From NCBI RefSeq assembly GCF_005280255.1, contig NZ_CP040018.1:2852001-2916000 (forward strand): a DNA stretch of 64,000 bases, given 5' to 3'. Positions within the stretch are counted from its first letter, which is position 1; every line of letters starts with the position of its first letter. Below, in pieces: positions 35,452-44,499 of the stretch. A program made the translations under genes and the position numbers. The notes beneath the pieces were generated by a model, which saw nothing but the letters and a program-made list of their open reading frames with translations, made no database searches and was not told where the DNA came from. Source of the DNA: Arthrobacter sp. 24S4-2 (GTDB lineage Bacteria > Actinomycetota > Actinomycetes > Actinomycetales > Micrococcaceae).

Positions 35452-35943
35452 TTAGTCTGTGCTGCGGAGACACCGGTCTTGCGGGTCGATGGCCCGCATG
35501 ATGCGCTGGCCGATATTGCCCAGCTGGCGGGACTGCGCCTTGGTGATCGGATCGAAGACCAGCGTGCGGACTGCCTCGACGTGGCCCGGGGCCGTTTGGA
35601 CCACTTTCTCCCAGCCGTCTGCGGTGAGGGTGGCCAGCGTGATGCGGCCGTCAGAGGGGTCGGGCGAGCGTTTCACCCACCCCCGCTTCTCGAGGCGGCC
35701 AACGACCTGGGACAGGCGGGGGAGTCCCGCTTCCGTAAAACCAGCCAGGTCGCTCATCCGGCGCGTGCGGCCCGGGGCTTCGGAGAGCCCCGCGAGCACC
35801 ATGTACTCAAAGTGGCTCAGCCCGGCGTCGCGCTGCAGCTGGGCGTCCAGTGCAGAGGGAAGCCGCATCATTACCCCCACGAGCGCCAACCAGGCCTGGC
35901 GTTCTTCAGTGCTTAGCCAGCGCGGTTCCGCGGAAGTGTCCAT
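35452..35943 (-). CDS. MarR family transcriptional regulator
   Basis: The 163-residue protein from ATG 35943 contains the MarR winged helix (LSHFEYMVLAGLSEAPGRTR, MSDLAGFTEAGLPRLSQVVG, RLEKRGWVKRSPDPSDGRIT). It diverges from the GTP cyclohydrolase II/monooxygenase pair and probably represses that pair and itself until an aromatic or other small effector binds. An imperfect inverted repeat lies at 36028-36048. The longer frame from 35961 is possible but adds only six residues. Confidence 0.9.
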   Translation of the reverse strand: MDTSAEPRWLSTEERQAWLALVGVMMRLPSALDAQLQRDAGLSHFEYMVLAGLSEAPGRTRRMSDLAGFTEAGLPRLSQVVGRLEKRGWVKRSPDPSDGRITLATLTADGWEKVVQTAPGHVEAVRTLVFDPITKAQSRQLGNIGQRIMRAIDPQDRCLRSTD

Positions 35944-36027
35944 GTCGCAAGCATAACCCAATTGACTTCACGCATGAACTTTTATTTCCACCGAATCACT
36001 TGCATCGTGAACTAACCGCAGGTACGG

Positions 36028-36048
36028 TTAACTTCAATCTTCAAGTAA
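36028..36048. promoter_or_regulatory. Possible MarR operator
   Basis: TTAACTTCAATCTTCAAGTAA is an imperfect inverted repeat 20 bases before the ribA-like start, in an AT-rich divergent gap typical of MarR sites. The symmetry has mismatches, so this is a tentative call. Confidence 0.35.
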
Positions 36049-36067
36049 ATTCACGATTGGATGAGGC

Positions 36068-36718
36068 ATGGACGTGGACACTCGGGTAACGGTGCGGAGT
36101 CGGGTCACCGTGCCTTTGCGCTTTCCGGACGGCTTCCAGGCCACCGCCGAGGTGCTGACATTCCATGGATTGGCGGACGGTAAGGAACACCTCACGCTGG
36201 CCCTCGGCGACTGGGAGCGGTCGCTGGCTGAACTGTCGGCAACCGGAACGGGGCCGCTGGTCCGCCTGCACAGCGAATGCATGACCGGGGACGTGTTCGG
36301 CAGCCAGCGGTGCGACTGCGGGCCTCAGTTGAGGGAAGCAGTGGAACAGATCGCCGGCCTTGGCGGATTCCTGCTGTACCTCCGCCAGGAGGGCCGCGGT
36401 ATCGGCCTGTACTCAAAGCTGGATGCCTACGCCCTGCAGGACGCGGTCCTGGACACCTACGAAGCCAACGTGGCGCTCGGGCACGGCGAGGACGAACGGG
36501 ACTACACAGCCGCCGCGCAGATGCTGGGCGCACTCGGTGCCACCACGGTGCGCCTGCTCACCAACAACCCGGATAAAGCCCGGCAGCTCAGTGGCCTCGG
36601 CATCGACATCATCCAACAGGTCCCCACCGGAGTCCACCTGTCACCGGCCAATCACCGCTACCTTGCCGCAAAGCGGGACCACACCGCCCACACCCTCGTT
36701 CTCCCGCCCGCTGCCTGA
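36068..36718 (+). CDS. ribA: GTP cyclohydrolase II
   Basis: A 216-residue stand-alone GTP cyclohydrolase II without the RibB half. The zinc-binding and catalytic block is RLHSECMTGDVFGSQRCDCG, followed by LRQEGRGIGLYSKLDAYALQ and LLTNNPDKARQL. It opens the imidazole ring of GTP, the first step of riboflavin synthesis. Instead of other rib genes its partner is a flavin-dependent monooxygenase gene 17 bases downstream, under a MarR-type regulator, so it is probably an accessory enzyme that raises flavin supply when the monooxygenase is induced. Confidence 0.92.
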   Translation: MDVDTRVTVRSRVTVPLRFPDGFQATAEVLTFHGLADGKEHLTLALGDWERSLAELSATGTGPLVRLHSECMTGDVFGSQRCDCGPQLREAVEQIAGLGGFLLYLRQEGRGIGLYSKLDAYALQDAVLDTYEANVALGHGEDERDYTAAAQMLGALGATTVRLLTNNPDKARQLSGLGIDIIQQVPTGVHLSPANHRYLAAKRDHTAHTLVLPPAA

Positions 36719-36735
36719 ACCAGACAGGATCGCAC

Positions 36736-37950
36736 ATGATCACTTTCCCGGCCGCTCTCGGCACCGCCCCGGACACCGAACCGTCCGGTGCGGTTCCCGG
36801 GCACGAGGACGTCCTTGCCCGTGTCGACCTCCTGGTTCCCCGCCTGCGGGATCGCGCTGAGGAGACAGAGCACCTTCGCCGCCTACCGGAATCCACGATG
36901 GCGGACTTGAAGGAAGCCGGAGTCTTCCAGCTGCTTTCGCCGAAAGCGGTCGGGGGATTCGGACTGGGAGTGGAGACATACGCCGAGGTGGTGCGCAGGC
37001 TCGCCCGGGGTTGCCCCTCCACGGCCTGGACCGTGGGGCACCTCATCGAGCACGTCTGGATGCTGGCACGATGGCCCCACACGGTCCAGAACGAAGTCTT
37101 CGCGGACGGGCCGGCGCCCTTGGCAGCTGCAACCGGTTCACCGGCGGGTACGGCGGACAAGGTTCCGGGCGGATATTCCATCTCGGGGCGCTGGACGTTC
37201 GCCTCGGGAGTCATGCACTCGGAATGGGCATTGCTGGCCGTGCAGCATGGCGATATCCGGTTGCAGTGCCTGGTCCCCGTTTCTGATGTGGAAGTGCTGG
37301 ATGTGTGGCAAACGGCCGGCCTGCGCGGGACGGGCAGCAACGACATCCACGCGGACGGGCTTTTCGTACCTGAACATCGGACGCTGGACTGGACACTTCT
37401 GAACGCACCGGACAATCCCGGCAGCCGTATCCACCCGGATCCGATCATCCACACTCCGCTGGCCACTCTCCTCAACCTGGTGGCGCCGGCTGCCGCCCTT
37501 GGGGCCGCGGAGCACGCCGTCGAACTGTTCCGCGAACGCATGCTGGTGCGCAAAGTGAAGAACACCACGGAGAACCGCCAGGCGGATTCGCCGCTCGCGC
37601 AGGCCCGGTACTCGCACGCCTACGGGCTCGTTACCACCGCCAGGCTGCAGTGGCGTGAAGCGATCCGGTGGGTCTCTGTTTCGTGTGGCCGCCAACCGGC
37701 AACGATGACGGAGGAGGAACGGGCGCAATACCGGCTGTCCCTCGCCTTCAGCGGTGAGGCGTCGGCCGAAGCTGTCCGCCTCATCCTGGCGGGATCAGGC
37801 GGCAGCGCGCACCGGCTGTCACATCCGCTCCAGCGGATCCAGCGTGACGTCAATGTGTTGCTCAACCACCCGACACTGACCATGGACCCCATCCTCGAAC
37901 AGGCAGGCCGCGGCCTCCTGGGACTCGGCTATACGGTTCCGTCGTTCTGA
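36736..37950 (+). CDS. Acyl-CoA-dehydrogenase-fold flavin monooxygenase
   Basis: The 404-residue protein follows the group D flavin monooxygenase / HsaA-DszC pattern: ESTMADLKEAGVFQLLSPKA, GGFGLGVETYAEVVRRLARG, PSTAWTVGHLIEHVW, GGYSISGRWTFASGVMHSEW, TAGLRGTGSNDIHADGLFVP and a C-terminal helical domain (GSGGSAHRLSHPLQRIQRDV). Such enzymes use reduced flavin from a separate reductase to oxygenate aromatics, steroids or thiophenes. No reductase gene is adjacent. The neighbouring ribA supports a high flavin demand. The substrate is unknown. Confidence 0.83.
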   Translation: MITFPAALGTAPDTEPSGAVPGHEDVLARVDLLVPRLRDRAEETEHLRRLPESTMADLKEAGVFQLLSPKAVGGFGLGVETYAEVVRRLARGCPSTAWTVGHLIEHVWMLARWPHTVQNEVFADGPAPLAAATGSPAGTADKVPGGYSISGRWTFASGVMHSEWALLAVQHGDIRLQCLVPVSDVEVLDVWQTAGLRGTGSNDIHADGLFVPEHRTLDWTLLNAPDNPGSRIHPDPIIHTPLATLLNLVAPAAALGAAEHAVELFRERMLVRKVKNTTENRQADSPLAQARYSHAYGLVTTARLQWREAIRWVSVSCGRQPATMTEEERAQYRLSLAFSGEASAEAVRLILAGSGGSAHRLSHPLQRIQRDVNVLLNHPTLTMDPILEQAGRGLLGLGYTVPSF

Positions 37951-37971
37951 CGGGCTGGCCGGCCCGCGTCA

Positions 37972-38562
37972 TCAGAGGTTGGTCATCCGCTCCGCGGCTT
38001 CGTTGTAGCGCCCGCCCTGCACCTGGATCCGGGACGCCGCGTCCCCCAAGTTCAGTGAGTTCCACCGCCGTGAGCCGGACGTCGGCGGCACCGATGTTCT
38101 CCTCAAGCCGGTGAATCTTGCGCGTGCCGGGGACAGGGATGATCCAGGGCTTCCGGGCGAAGAGCCAGGCCAGGCCAGGCCGATCTGGCCAGGGGTGGCA
38201 CCCTTGCGCTGCGCGATGCCGGCGAGCAGGTCGACCACGGCCTCGTTGGGCCGGAACGCTTCCGGGGCGAACCGGGGAATGCTGCTGCGGATGTCGTTGC
38301 CGGCATCAAAACTGGTGGAGGCGTTGATAGTGCCGGTGAAGAAGCCCTTGCCGAGCGGGCTGTAGGGCACAAAACCGATGCCCAGTTCCTCGCAGGCGTC
38401 CAGCATTTCCTCCTCGGGGCGCCGCCACCAGAGCGAGTACTCGCTCCGGACGGCCGTGACGGGCTGGACCGCGTGCGCCCGGCGAATGGTTCCGGCGGCC
38501 GCCTCGGACATGCCGAAATGCTTGACCTTGCCGGCCTCAATCAGTTCCTTGACCGACGGGGT
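37972..38562 (-). pseudogene. Aldo/keto reductase, 5'-truncated with two indels
   Basis: Only the second half of an aldo/keto reductase remains: TPSVKELIEAGKVKHFGMSE, RRAHAVQPVTAVRSEYSLWW, ELGIGFVPYSPLGKGFFTG. The catalytic Tyr/Lys/His half (~150 residues) is missing; the break at ~38562 lies inside the end of the drug-exporter gene. At 38160-38180 the unit CCTGG is present three times where two would keep the frame (LAWLFARKPWIIPVPGTRKI is in the shifted frame). A later extra G near 38051 restores the original frame for DAASRIQVQGGRYNEAAERM. The product cannot be functional. Confidence 0.75.
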
Positions 38563-39995
38563 TGGCGTGCAATGTGGCGGCTTCCCGCTTGGTCAGGTGA
38601 AGTCCTGCGGCGCGGCGGGCGGTGGACTCGGCCGGGACAATAAGGGTTAGCACGATGAGCAGCGCGGCGGTGAGCATGACGGTCCCGCCGGTGTACGCCG
38701 TCGCGGCACTTTGCGCCAAGCCGGAAGCGCCGGCCGAAGCCGTCACCAGGACTCCGACGCCGAGGCTGCTGCCGAGCTGGTGGGCGGTGTTCACCAGCCC
38801 CGACGCGGCGCCGGCGTTAGCCGCCGTCGTCCCTGCGATTCCTGCAGCGGTGAGGGGCCCGAACGCGAGTCCCTGCCCGATCCCAATCAGCACCATGCGG
38901 AGCGCCACGCCGGTGAGGTAGGGGGTGTCAGAGGTGAATTGGGCCAGCCATGCAATGCCCGCCAGGGTCAGTGTGAATCCCGCGGCAAGCAGGAGCGCAT
39001 TGCCGAAGCGTTGCGTCAGCCGGGGGACCAGGAGTGCAACGGCGAAATTGACCGTGGTCATCGGGAAGAAGGCAAGACCTGCCTGGAACGGGCTGTAGTG
39101 GTACACGCCCTGAAGGAACTGCGTGGTGAAGTAGAAGAAGGCGATCATGGTGCCGGCAAACAGCATGCGGGCTGCGTAGGCGCCGGAGCGTTCCCGGCCG
39201 GCAAACAGCTGCAGCGGCATGACCGGCTGCTTCGCCCGCCATTCGTTGACCACCAGAAGGGTGAGCAGGACGGCGCCCGCAGCGAGTGTGGCCAGGGTGA
39301 TCGGCGCCGCCCAGCCTGCCTCCGCTGCGTTCACGATCCCATACACGAGCGAGCCCATGCCAAAGGTGGAAGTCAGGGCTCCGACGACGTCAAAGCGGCC
39401 CGACGAGCGGGGCGTCTCCGGGATGTACTTGAGCCCGGCGGCCATCAGTGCGATGCCGAGGGGGACGTTGATGAAAAAGCCTGCACGCCAGGACACCCAT
39501 TCGGCCATTGCCCCGCCCACAACAAGGCCGAGGCTCGCGCCGAGCCCTGCGACCGCTCCGTAGTACGAGACAGCGCGGGTGCGCTCACTGCCCGCCGGGA
39601 AGCTCGAGGTCAAAAGGGACAGCGACGACGGCGCGACAACCGCGGCGCCGACGCCCTGGAGGGCTCGTGCGGCGACGAGCCATCCCTCCGAGGGGCTGCC
39701 CCCACGAGGAACGACGAGAGTGCGAAGACCGCGAGGCCGCCGAGGAACACGCGGCGGCGGCCGAGAATGTCTCCTGCACGGGCGCCCAGGAGCAGCAGCC
39801 CGCCGAACACGAGGGTGTAGGCGTTCTGAACCCATGACAGCCCGGTGGCCGAAAGGCCCATCGAGGCCCGGATGCCGGGCAGGCCGGTGAAGATGATGGA
39901 AGCGTCGAGCACGATCATGAAATAGCTGACGAGGATGATCGCCAGAACCGCCGTCGGGCGGACCCGGCGGCGGAAGCGGCAGTGGCGGATTTCAC
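38537..39995 (-). pseudogene. MFS drug exporter, DHA2 (EmrB/QacA) family, two frameshifts
   Basis: A GTG at 39995 with AGAAGGA ahead fits as start if one base is added at 39956-39958; the frame then reads VLAIILVSYFMIVLDASIIF, LSWVQNAYTLVFGGLLLLGA and RAGDILGRRRVFLGG (motif A). It is lost after FLVGAAP and resumes as SEGWLVAARALQGVGAAVVA if a base is added at 39692-39695. The rest holds motif C-like GLGASLGLVVGGAMAEWVSW and later helices up to a 14-helix layout. With two bases restored the length is 487 codons. The last residues run into the truncated aldo/keto reductase, so the natural C-terminus may be altered. Divergent MmyB-type regulator upstream. Confidence 0.78.
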
Positions 39996-40186
39996 GGTGG
40001 TCCTTCTGGTTCGGAAGATTCGGGATGGCCGCTGCGGGCCTCACCATCAAGATCACCATCTCCGGGCGGGCGCGGGAGTTCCTGCTGTTCCACGCACTGA
40101 CAGACCACCCTTCAGGCACCTGTCCGCCGTGAACCGTGTACTGACAGCACCTCCCACAGGCCCGCTGCGGGCCGTAGCCTGAAAAC

Positions 40187-41071
40187 ATGGACAGTCAAAA
40201 TGATGTGCGGGAATTCCTCAGGTCGCGCCGGGCCAAAGTGACCCCCCAGCAAGTGAACCTGATCGTCGGCAGCAACCGGCGCGTACCCGGCCTGCGACGC
40301 GAAGAGGTAGCCACACTGGCGTCGGTCAGTGTGGACTACTACGCCAGGCTCGAACGCGGAAACCTTGCCGGGGTGTCGGACGAAGTCCTGGAGGCCATCG
40401 CACACGCCCTGCGGCTGGACGAAGCGGAGACCGCTCACCTGTTCGCCCTTGCCCGTGCCGCGCAGCCCGTACCTGCCCGCCGGCGGCGCCCCGCCCCACC
40501 CCAGCAGGTGCGCCCCGGGCTGCAGCGGTTCCTTGACGCCATCACCGGAGCCCCGGCCTGGGTGCGCAACGAGCGCATGGATTTCGTTGCTTCCAATGCC
40601 CTGGGCCGCGCACTTTACGCACCGATTTTGGCCGATCCGTTGCGGCCGGCGAACAGTGCCCGCTTCGTGTTCCTGAATCCCGACGCCCGCAGCTTCTACC
40701 CCGACTGGGACCAGGTTTCGAACGATGTGGTCGCCATCCTGCGCAGCTACGCGGGGCAGCACCCGCACGACAAGAGCCTCCGGGACCTGATCGGGGAACT
40801 CGCCACCCGAAGCGACGAGTTCCGCACCCGCTGGGCAGCCCACAACGTCCGTTTCCACCGGACCGGAATGAAGCGGCTCCATCACCCTGTGGTGGGTGAC
40901 CTCGAACTCGGCTACGAAGCGATGGAACTCCCGGCCAACCCCGGCTGGACGATGTTCGCCTACACCGCCGAACCCGGCTCGGCCAGTGATGAGCGGCTGA
41001 AATTGCTGGCCAGCTGGGCTGCGACCACTGCGATCGAACTGCCCGCCCCCGCATCGGAACGGACGTCCTGA
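40187..41071 (+). CDS. MmyB-like helix-turn-helix regulator
   Basis: The N-terminal XRE-type helix-turn-helix (VPGLRREEVATLASVSVDYY, ARLERGNLAGVSDEVLEAIA) is followed by the MmyB-like ligand-binding domain (QRFLDAITGAPAWVRNERMD, NSARFVFLNPDARSFYPDWD, RWAAHNVRFHRTGMKRLHHP). The length of 294 is normal. It diverges from the DHA2 exporter gene and is the obvious candidate for its regulator; members bind fatty-acid-like or small ligands. Confidence 0.9.
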   Translation: MDSQNDVREFLRSRRAKVTPQQVNLIVGSNRRVPGLRREEVATLASVSVDYYARLERGNLAGVSDEVLEAIAHALRLDEAETAHLFALARAAQPVPARRRRPAPPQQVRPGLQRFLDAITGAPAWVRNERMDFVASNALGRALYAPILADPLRPANSARFVFLNPDARSFYPDWDQVSNDVVAILRSYAGQHPHDKSLRDLIGELATRSDEFRTRWAAHNVRFHRTGMKRLHHPVVGDLELGYEAMELPANPGWTMFAYTAEPGSASDERLKLLASWAATTAIELPAPASERTS

Positions 41072-41079
41072 GGAAGCCT

Positions 41080-41110
41080 GCCGGTGAGGGCCTGCGAAAC
41101 GCTTACCGGC
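41080..41110. terminator. Possible hairpin after the MmyB-like gene
   Basis: GCCGGTGAG (41080-41088) pairs with CTTACCGGC (41102-41110), one G-U pair, 13-base loop, between convergent genes. No U-tract. It may terminate either gene. Confidence 0.35.
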
Positions 41111-41132
41111 GCTCCGTGGAGCTGGCCGCCCA

Positions 41133-41714
41133 TTAGTCGATGGGCGGAAGGGACTGGCGGTTCCTGATCCGGGATTCCCCGAACTCGATAGCGATCGGCT
41201 CAATCTCCCAGGCTCCGCCGCTTCCCGCCTTTGGACTGCCCACGGCAACGTGGGGTGTCCAGTGGGGCGACCTGAAGCCCAGGGCACGCGAGCTGAGAAT
41301 GAAGTCATCGATGTTGTCAACGAGGAGTTCATCGAGCAGTTCGTGCAAGGCCTGCACCAAGGAATGCTGGTAGTCATGCACCGGCCGGGGTAAAGCGACT
41401 TCGAGTCCGGACACCCTGCCGCCGCCGAGCACAATCAGCCGTTCCGCGTTGCCGGAAAATGCGCCGAGCTCCGGCAGGCCCAGCAGCCAGGAGACCGTTC
41501 CGCGGGTGGCTGACTCGGTGCTCGTGATGCCTTTGGTCCAGTCCGACACATCCCTTGCGAAGTCCTCCAGGACGCCGAGGTGCAGCAGGGTCAGGTGCAG
41601 GCCCCGCGGCCGTCGCAGCGCGCGGACATAGCTGCCCAGATCCTCGTAGTCCGATGAACGGGATCCAATACTGAGCACCGGCGCTTCCAGTGTGATGCGC
41701 GGAAGCGGATCCAT
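41133..41714 (-). CDS. 2H phosphoesterase superfamily protein (2'-5' RNA ligase-like)
   Basis: The start at 41714 (MDPLPRITL) is chosen because AGGAGGGG precedes it; a longer frame begins at 41759. The ~193-residue protein has one 2H motif, HLTL (in RGLHLTLLHLG), and a second site reading HVAV (in HWTPHVAVGSP) where Thr/Ser is expected. 2H proteins cleave 2',3'-cyclic or 2'-5' phosphodiesters. Loss of one hydroxyl residue may lower activity. It ends an isolated position between convergent and divergent neighbours; no partner is apparent. Confidence 0.7.
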   Translation of the reverse strand: MDPLPRITLEAPVLSIGSRSSDYEDLGSYVRALRRPRGLHLTLLHLGVLEDFARDVSDWTKGITSTESATRGTVSWLLGLPELGAFSGNAERLIVLGGGRVSGLEVALPRPVHDYQHSLVQALHELLDELLVDNIDDFILSSRALGFRSPHWTPHVAVGSPKAGSGGAWEIEPIAIEFGESRIRNRQSLPPID

Positions 41715-42039
41715 CCTGGCCCCTCCTGTCCGCAAAGACCGTTTGGGTATGGAAGCCATTATGCGCCCGGAGGGCTGGGATTTCGGGGGTTCCCGGCAGC
41801 ATCAAACTTCGTTAACCCTTGACGGTGTGATCTAGGTCGCGTAAATTGTTCAACAAGTTAGGATTGTTCAACAATTCCACAATCCAACGAAGTAGCCGAC
41901 CTTCCGCGGCACCCTCGCGGGCCGCCGCTCACACCGCGCCAAACCAGGCTGACAACGACGCAGACCCGGAAAAATCTGGCGCACCCCAATCATCCGTTCC
42001 CACCCGCGGATGGCATTCACAATCTTCATGGAGGATAAA
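41715..42039. other. Promoter region of the MFS/DUF1445 operon
   Basis: This 325-base gap has no gene. It carries two TTGTTCAACAA palindromes (listed separately) and a good ribosome site, GGAGG, ending seven bases before the start at 42040. Confidence 0.5.
41846..41874. promoter_or_regulatory. Two tandem TTGTTCAACAA operators
   Basis: The 11-bp palindrome TTGTTCAACAA occurs at 41846-41856 and again at 41864-41874 (the second extends to ATTGTTCAACAAT). Centre spacing is 18 bases. Two identical symmetric sites in a promoter gap indicate a dimeric repressor or activator of the downstream MFS/DUF1445 operon. The regulator gene is not adjacent; GntR-family proteins bind similar sequences. Confidence 0.65.
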
Positions 42040-43419
42040 ATGGCCGAACAATCCGCAATGGCCTCCGGGACCGCGGCCCCCTTTGTAGGGCGCAAAGGCA
42101 TGTACAAAGCATTTGCCGCCAGCCTGACCGGCACAGCGCTGGAATTTTATGACTTCGCCGTGTACTCCGCCGCGGCCGCGATCGTTTTCCCGCTCATCTT
42201 TTTCCCGGCCCAGGACCCTTTGACCGGTACCCTGCTTGCCTTCTCAACCTACGCGGTGGGATACATTTCCCGCCCGGTCGGCGGCATTATCTTCGGCCGG
42301 CTCGGGGATGAGATCGGCCGCAAGAAGATCCTCGTCATCACGCTGATGCTGATAGGCGTGGCCACCTTCCTCATCGGCTTGCTGCCCACGTACGGCAGCA
42401 TCGGCATCGCGGCGCCGGCCATCCTTGTCTTCCTGCGGTTCGCCCAGGGCGTGGGCGTCGGCGGCGAATGGGGCGGCGCCGTTCTGCTGTCGAGCGAATT
42501 CGGTGACCCTAACAGGCGGGGTTTCTGGGCGTCTGCAGCGCAGATCGGACCGCCCGCCGGCAACCTCATGGCCAACGGTGCACTTGCCGTCCTGACGCTG
42601 GCCCTGACCGAAGAACAGTTCCTCGACTTCGGCTGGAGAATTGCCTTCCTCATCTCCGCGCTGCTGGTGGCTTTCGGCCTCTGGATCCGGCTCAAGCTTG
42701 AAGACACCCCCATCTTCCAGTCCATGGAGGCGCGCGGAGACAAGCCCAAGGCGCCGATCAGGGAAGTCCTCGCAACCCAGCGCCGGCCCCTCATCGCGGC
42801 CATGCTCAGCCGCATCGGCCCGGACGTTACCTACGCCCTCTGCACAGTTTTCACCCTGACCTACGGCATTCAGCAACTTGGATTCGACCGCGGCCAGGTG
42901 CTCGTGGCCGTACTCATCGGCTCGGCACTCCAGCTCTTCACGATGCCGCTTGCCGGAGCCATCTCTGACCGGATCAACCGCCGGCTCGTCTACGCAATCG
43001 CCGCAGTTGCCGCCGCCGTCTGGGCTTACCTGTTCTTCATCGTCCTCGAAGGACGGTCCCCGGTCATGCTGATCGTGGGCACGGTGCTGGGCCTGCTCTG
43101 CCACTCCTTCATGTACGGACCGCAGGCCGCCTTTGTTGTTGAGCAGTTCACGCCCCGGCTCCGTTCCACCGGCAGCTCGCTTGCCTACACCTTCGCCGGG
43201 ATCATCGGCGGCGCCATCGCACCGTTCATGTTCACGCTACTGCTGAGCACGTTCCACAGCTGGGTGCCTGTCGCGATTTACCTCAGCGTCGCGTGCCTGC
43301 TGACCCTGGTGGGCCTGGCCCTCGGCCGGGACTCCAACGTCGCCGAGGACGAAGAATACCTGCGGGGTTCGGCAGGCCCGTCAACCTCAATGGAACTCAC
43401 AGAGACAATGGCCCGATGA
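42040..43419 (+). CDS. MFS transporter, metabolite:H+ symporter type
   Basis: A 459-residue, 12-helix carrier with MHS-type signatures: SLTGTALEFYDFAVYSAAAA, RPVGGIIFGRLGDEIGRKKI, GGEWGGAVLLSSEFGDPNRR and ISDRINRRLVY. The start at 42040 has GGAGG seven bases upstream; the ATG at 42010 lacks one. The stop overlaps the DUF1445 start. With the hydro-lyase and hydroxyacid dehydrogenase downstream it probably imports a hydroxy- or dicarboxylic acid or amino-acid derivative. Confidence 0.9.
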   Translation: MAEQSAMASGTAAPFVGRKGMYKAFAASLTGTALEFYDFAVYSAAAAIVFPLIFFPAQDPLTGTLLAFSTYAVGYISRPVGGIIFGRLGDEIGRKKILVITLMLIGVATFLIGLLPTYGSIGIAAPAILVFLRFAQGVGVGGEWGGAVLLSSEFGDPNRRGFWASAAQIGPPAGNLMANGALAVLTLALTEEQFLDFGWRIAFLISALLVAFGLWIRLKLEDTPIFQSMEARGDKPKAPIREVLATQRRPLIAAMLSRIGPDVTYALCTVFTLTYGIQQLGFDRGQVLVAVLIGSALQLFTMPLAGAISDRINRRLVYAIAAVAAAVWAYLFFIVLEGRSPVMLIVGTVLGLLCHSFMYGPQAAFVVEQFTPRLRSTGSSLAYTFAGIIGGAIAPFMFTLLLSTFHSWVPVAIYLSVACLLTLVGLALGRDSNVAEDEEYLRGSAGPSTSMELTETMAR

Positions 43420-44219
43420 CGCAGGCAAACGCTGCTGAAGCGCCTTCCGAAGCCAGGCGGCAGTTCCGCCAGGGTCTCGCAACGCCGACGGCCGGGTGGA
43501 GTGACGGCTACACCCAGGCAAACCTCATCGCGGTGACAGCCGACTACGCCGACGAATTCATCGAGTTCTGCCGGCTCAATCCGAAGGCCTGCCCCGTCAT
43601 TGACATCATCCCCGCCGGCCGATTCGAAAGTGCCCTGGCCGCGGGTTCTGACATCCGCAGCGACATCCCCGGCTACCGTGTGTGGGAGGACGGTATTCTC
43701 ACCGCCGAACTCCTGGACGTTTCATCACTCTGGCGCGACGACATGGTGGCGGTACTTATCGGCTGCAGCTTCACTTTCGAAGCCGCACTTGCCAGTGAGG
43801 GTGTCCCGCTCCGCCACGTCGAAATGGGCCGCAACGTCCCCATGTACCGGACGAACGTACAGTGCATTCCCGCGGGGCGCATTCACGGAACCATGGTGGT
43901 TTCCATGCGTCCCATGGCGCCGGAGCTGGTCGATACGGCCATTAGGGTCACGTCACAGGTGCCGAAGGTCCACGGCGGACCTGTCCATGTCGGATCGCCC
44001 GAGGAACTCGGAATCGCTGACATCAACCGCCCCGACTACGGGGATACGGTGGAAATCAGGCCAGGCGAGGTGCCGGTCTTCTGGGCATGTGGCGTGACGC
44101 CGCAGAGCGCCGTGATGGCGTCCAGGCCGCCGTTCGCGATCAGCCATGCTCCGGGATACATGTTCATCACGGACGTTCCCGAAAGCAGCTACCGCGAAAC
44201 GGCAGGAGCACAACCGTGA
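43416..44219 (+). CDS. DUF1445 putative hydro-lyase (D-glutamate cyclase-like)
   Basis: A 267-residue protein with the family pattern RRQFRQGLATPTAGWSDGYTQANL (split by conserved residues), CRLNPKACPVIDI, LIGCSFTFEAAL with its Cys, RTNVQCIPAGRIHGTMVVSM, and PVFWACGVTPQSAVM. DUF1445 members include mammalian D-glutamate cyclase and bacterial proteins next to LamB/YcsF or hydroxyacid genes. It starts inside the carrier stop (ATGA) and overlaps the next small gene (GTGA). A lyase or cyclase step on an imported acid is inferred. Confidence 0.87.
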   Translation: MTQANAAEAPSEARRQFRQGLATPTAGWSDGYTQANLIAVTADYADEFIEFCRLNPKACPVIDIIPAGRFESALAAGSDIRSDIPGYRVWEDGILTAELLDVSSLWRDDMVAVLIGCSFTFEAALASEGVPLRHVEMGRNVPMYRTNVQCIPAGRIHGTMVVSMRPMAPELVDTAIRVTSQVPKVHGGPVHVGSPEELGIADINRPDYGDTVEIRPGEVPVFWACGVTPQSAVMASRPPFAISHAPGYMFITDVPESSYRETAGAQP

Positions 44220-44437
44220 AGAAGCGCACCCCGGTGGCCGAAAAGCTGGCCCGCAGGGTACTAACGCTGTCCGGACCTCGGCAACAAGCGACGGGTGAGC
44301 ACTGCGAGCTCTCGGGTATCTGGGAGAGCCCTTCGGGAGTGCGCGTGGCGTTGCACGAGGGGCAGTTGGTCCCGAGTGACCGCGGCAGGGCCTGCAGGTG
44401 GACACACCTGGGCCACGGGGCGAATCCCAGGGCATGA
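44216..44437 (+). CDS. Small protein coupled to the hydro-lyase
   Basis: A GTG at 44216 overlaps the DUF1445 stop and yields 73 residues: a basic start (MKKRTPVAEKLARRVL), then GEHCELSGIWESPSGVRVAL and HEGQLVPSDRGRACRWTHLG. The C-x2-SG-x2-ES...G..P pattern resembles short zinc-ribbon-like proteins of unknown function, though only two Cys remain. Tight coupling on both sides suggests a role in the same pathway. Confidence 0.55.
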   Translation: MKKRTPVAEKLARRVLTLSGPRQQATGEHCELSGIWESPSGVRVALHEGQLVPSDRGRACRWTHLGHGANPRA

Positions 44438-44499
44438 ACGCGGCGAACGGCAACTAGGCTGGTCAGATCCACCAACGGAATCTTCGGAAGAGGACCCTC

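Noticed and set aside
37952..37972. GGGC/GCCC hairpin after the monooxygenase gene
   Set aside because: Stem is only four base pairs; not convincing as a terminator.
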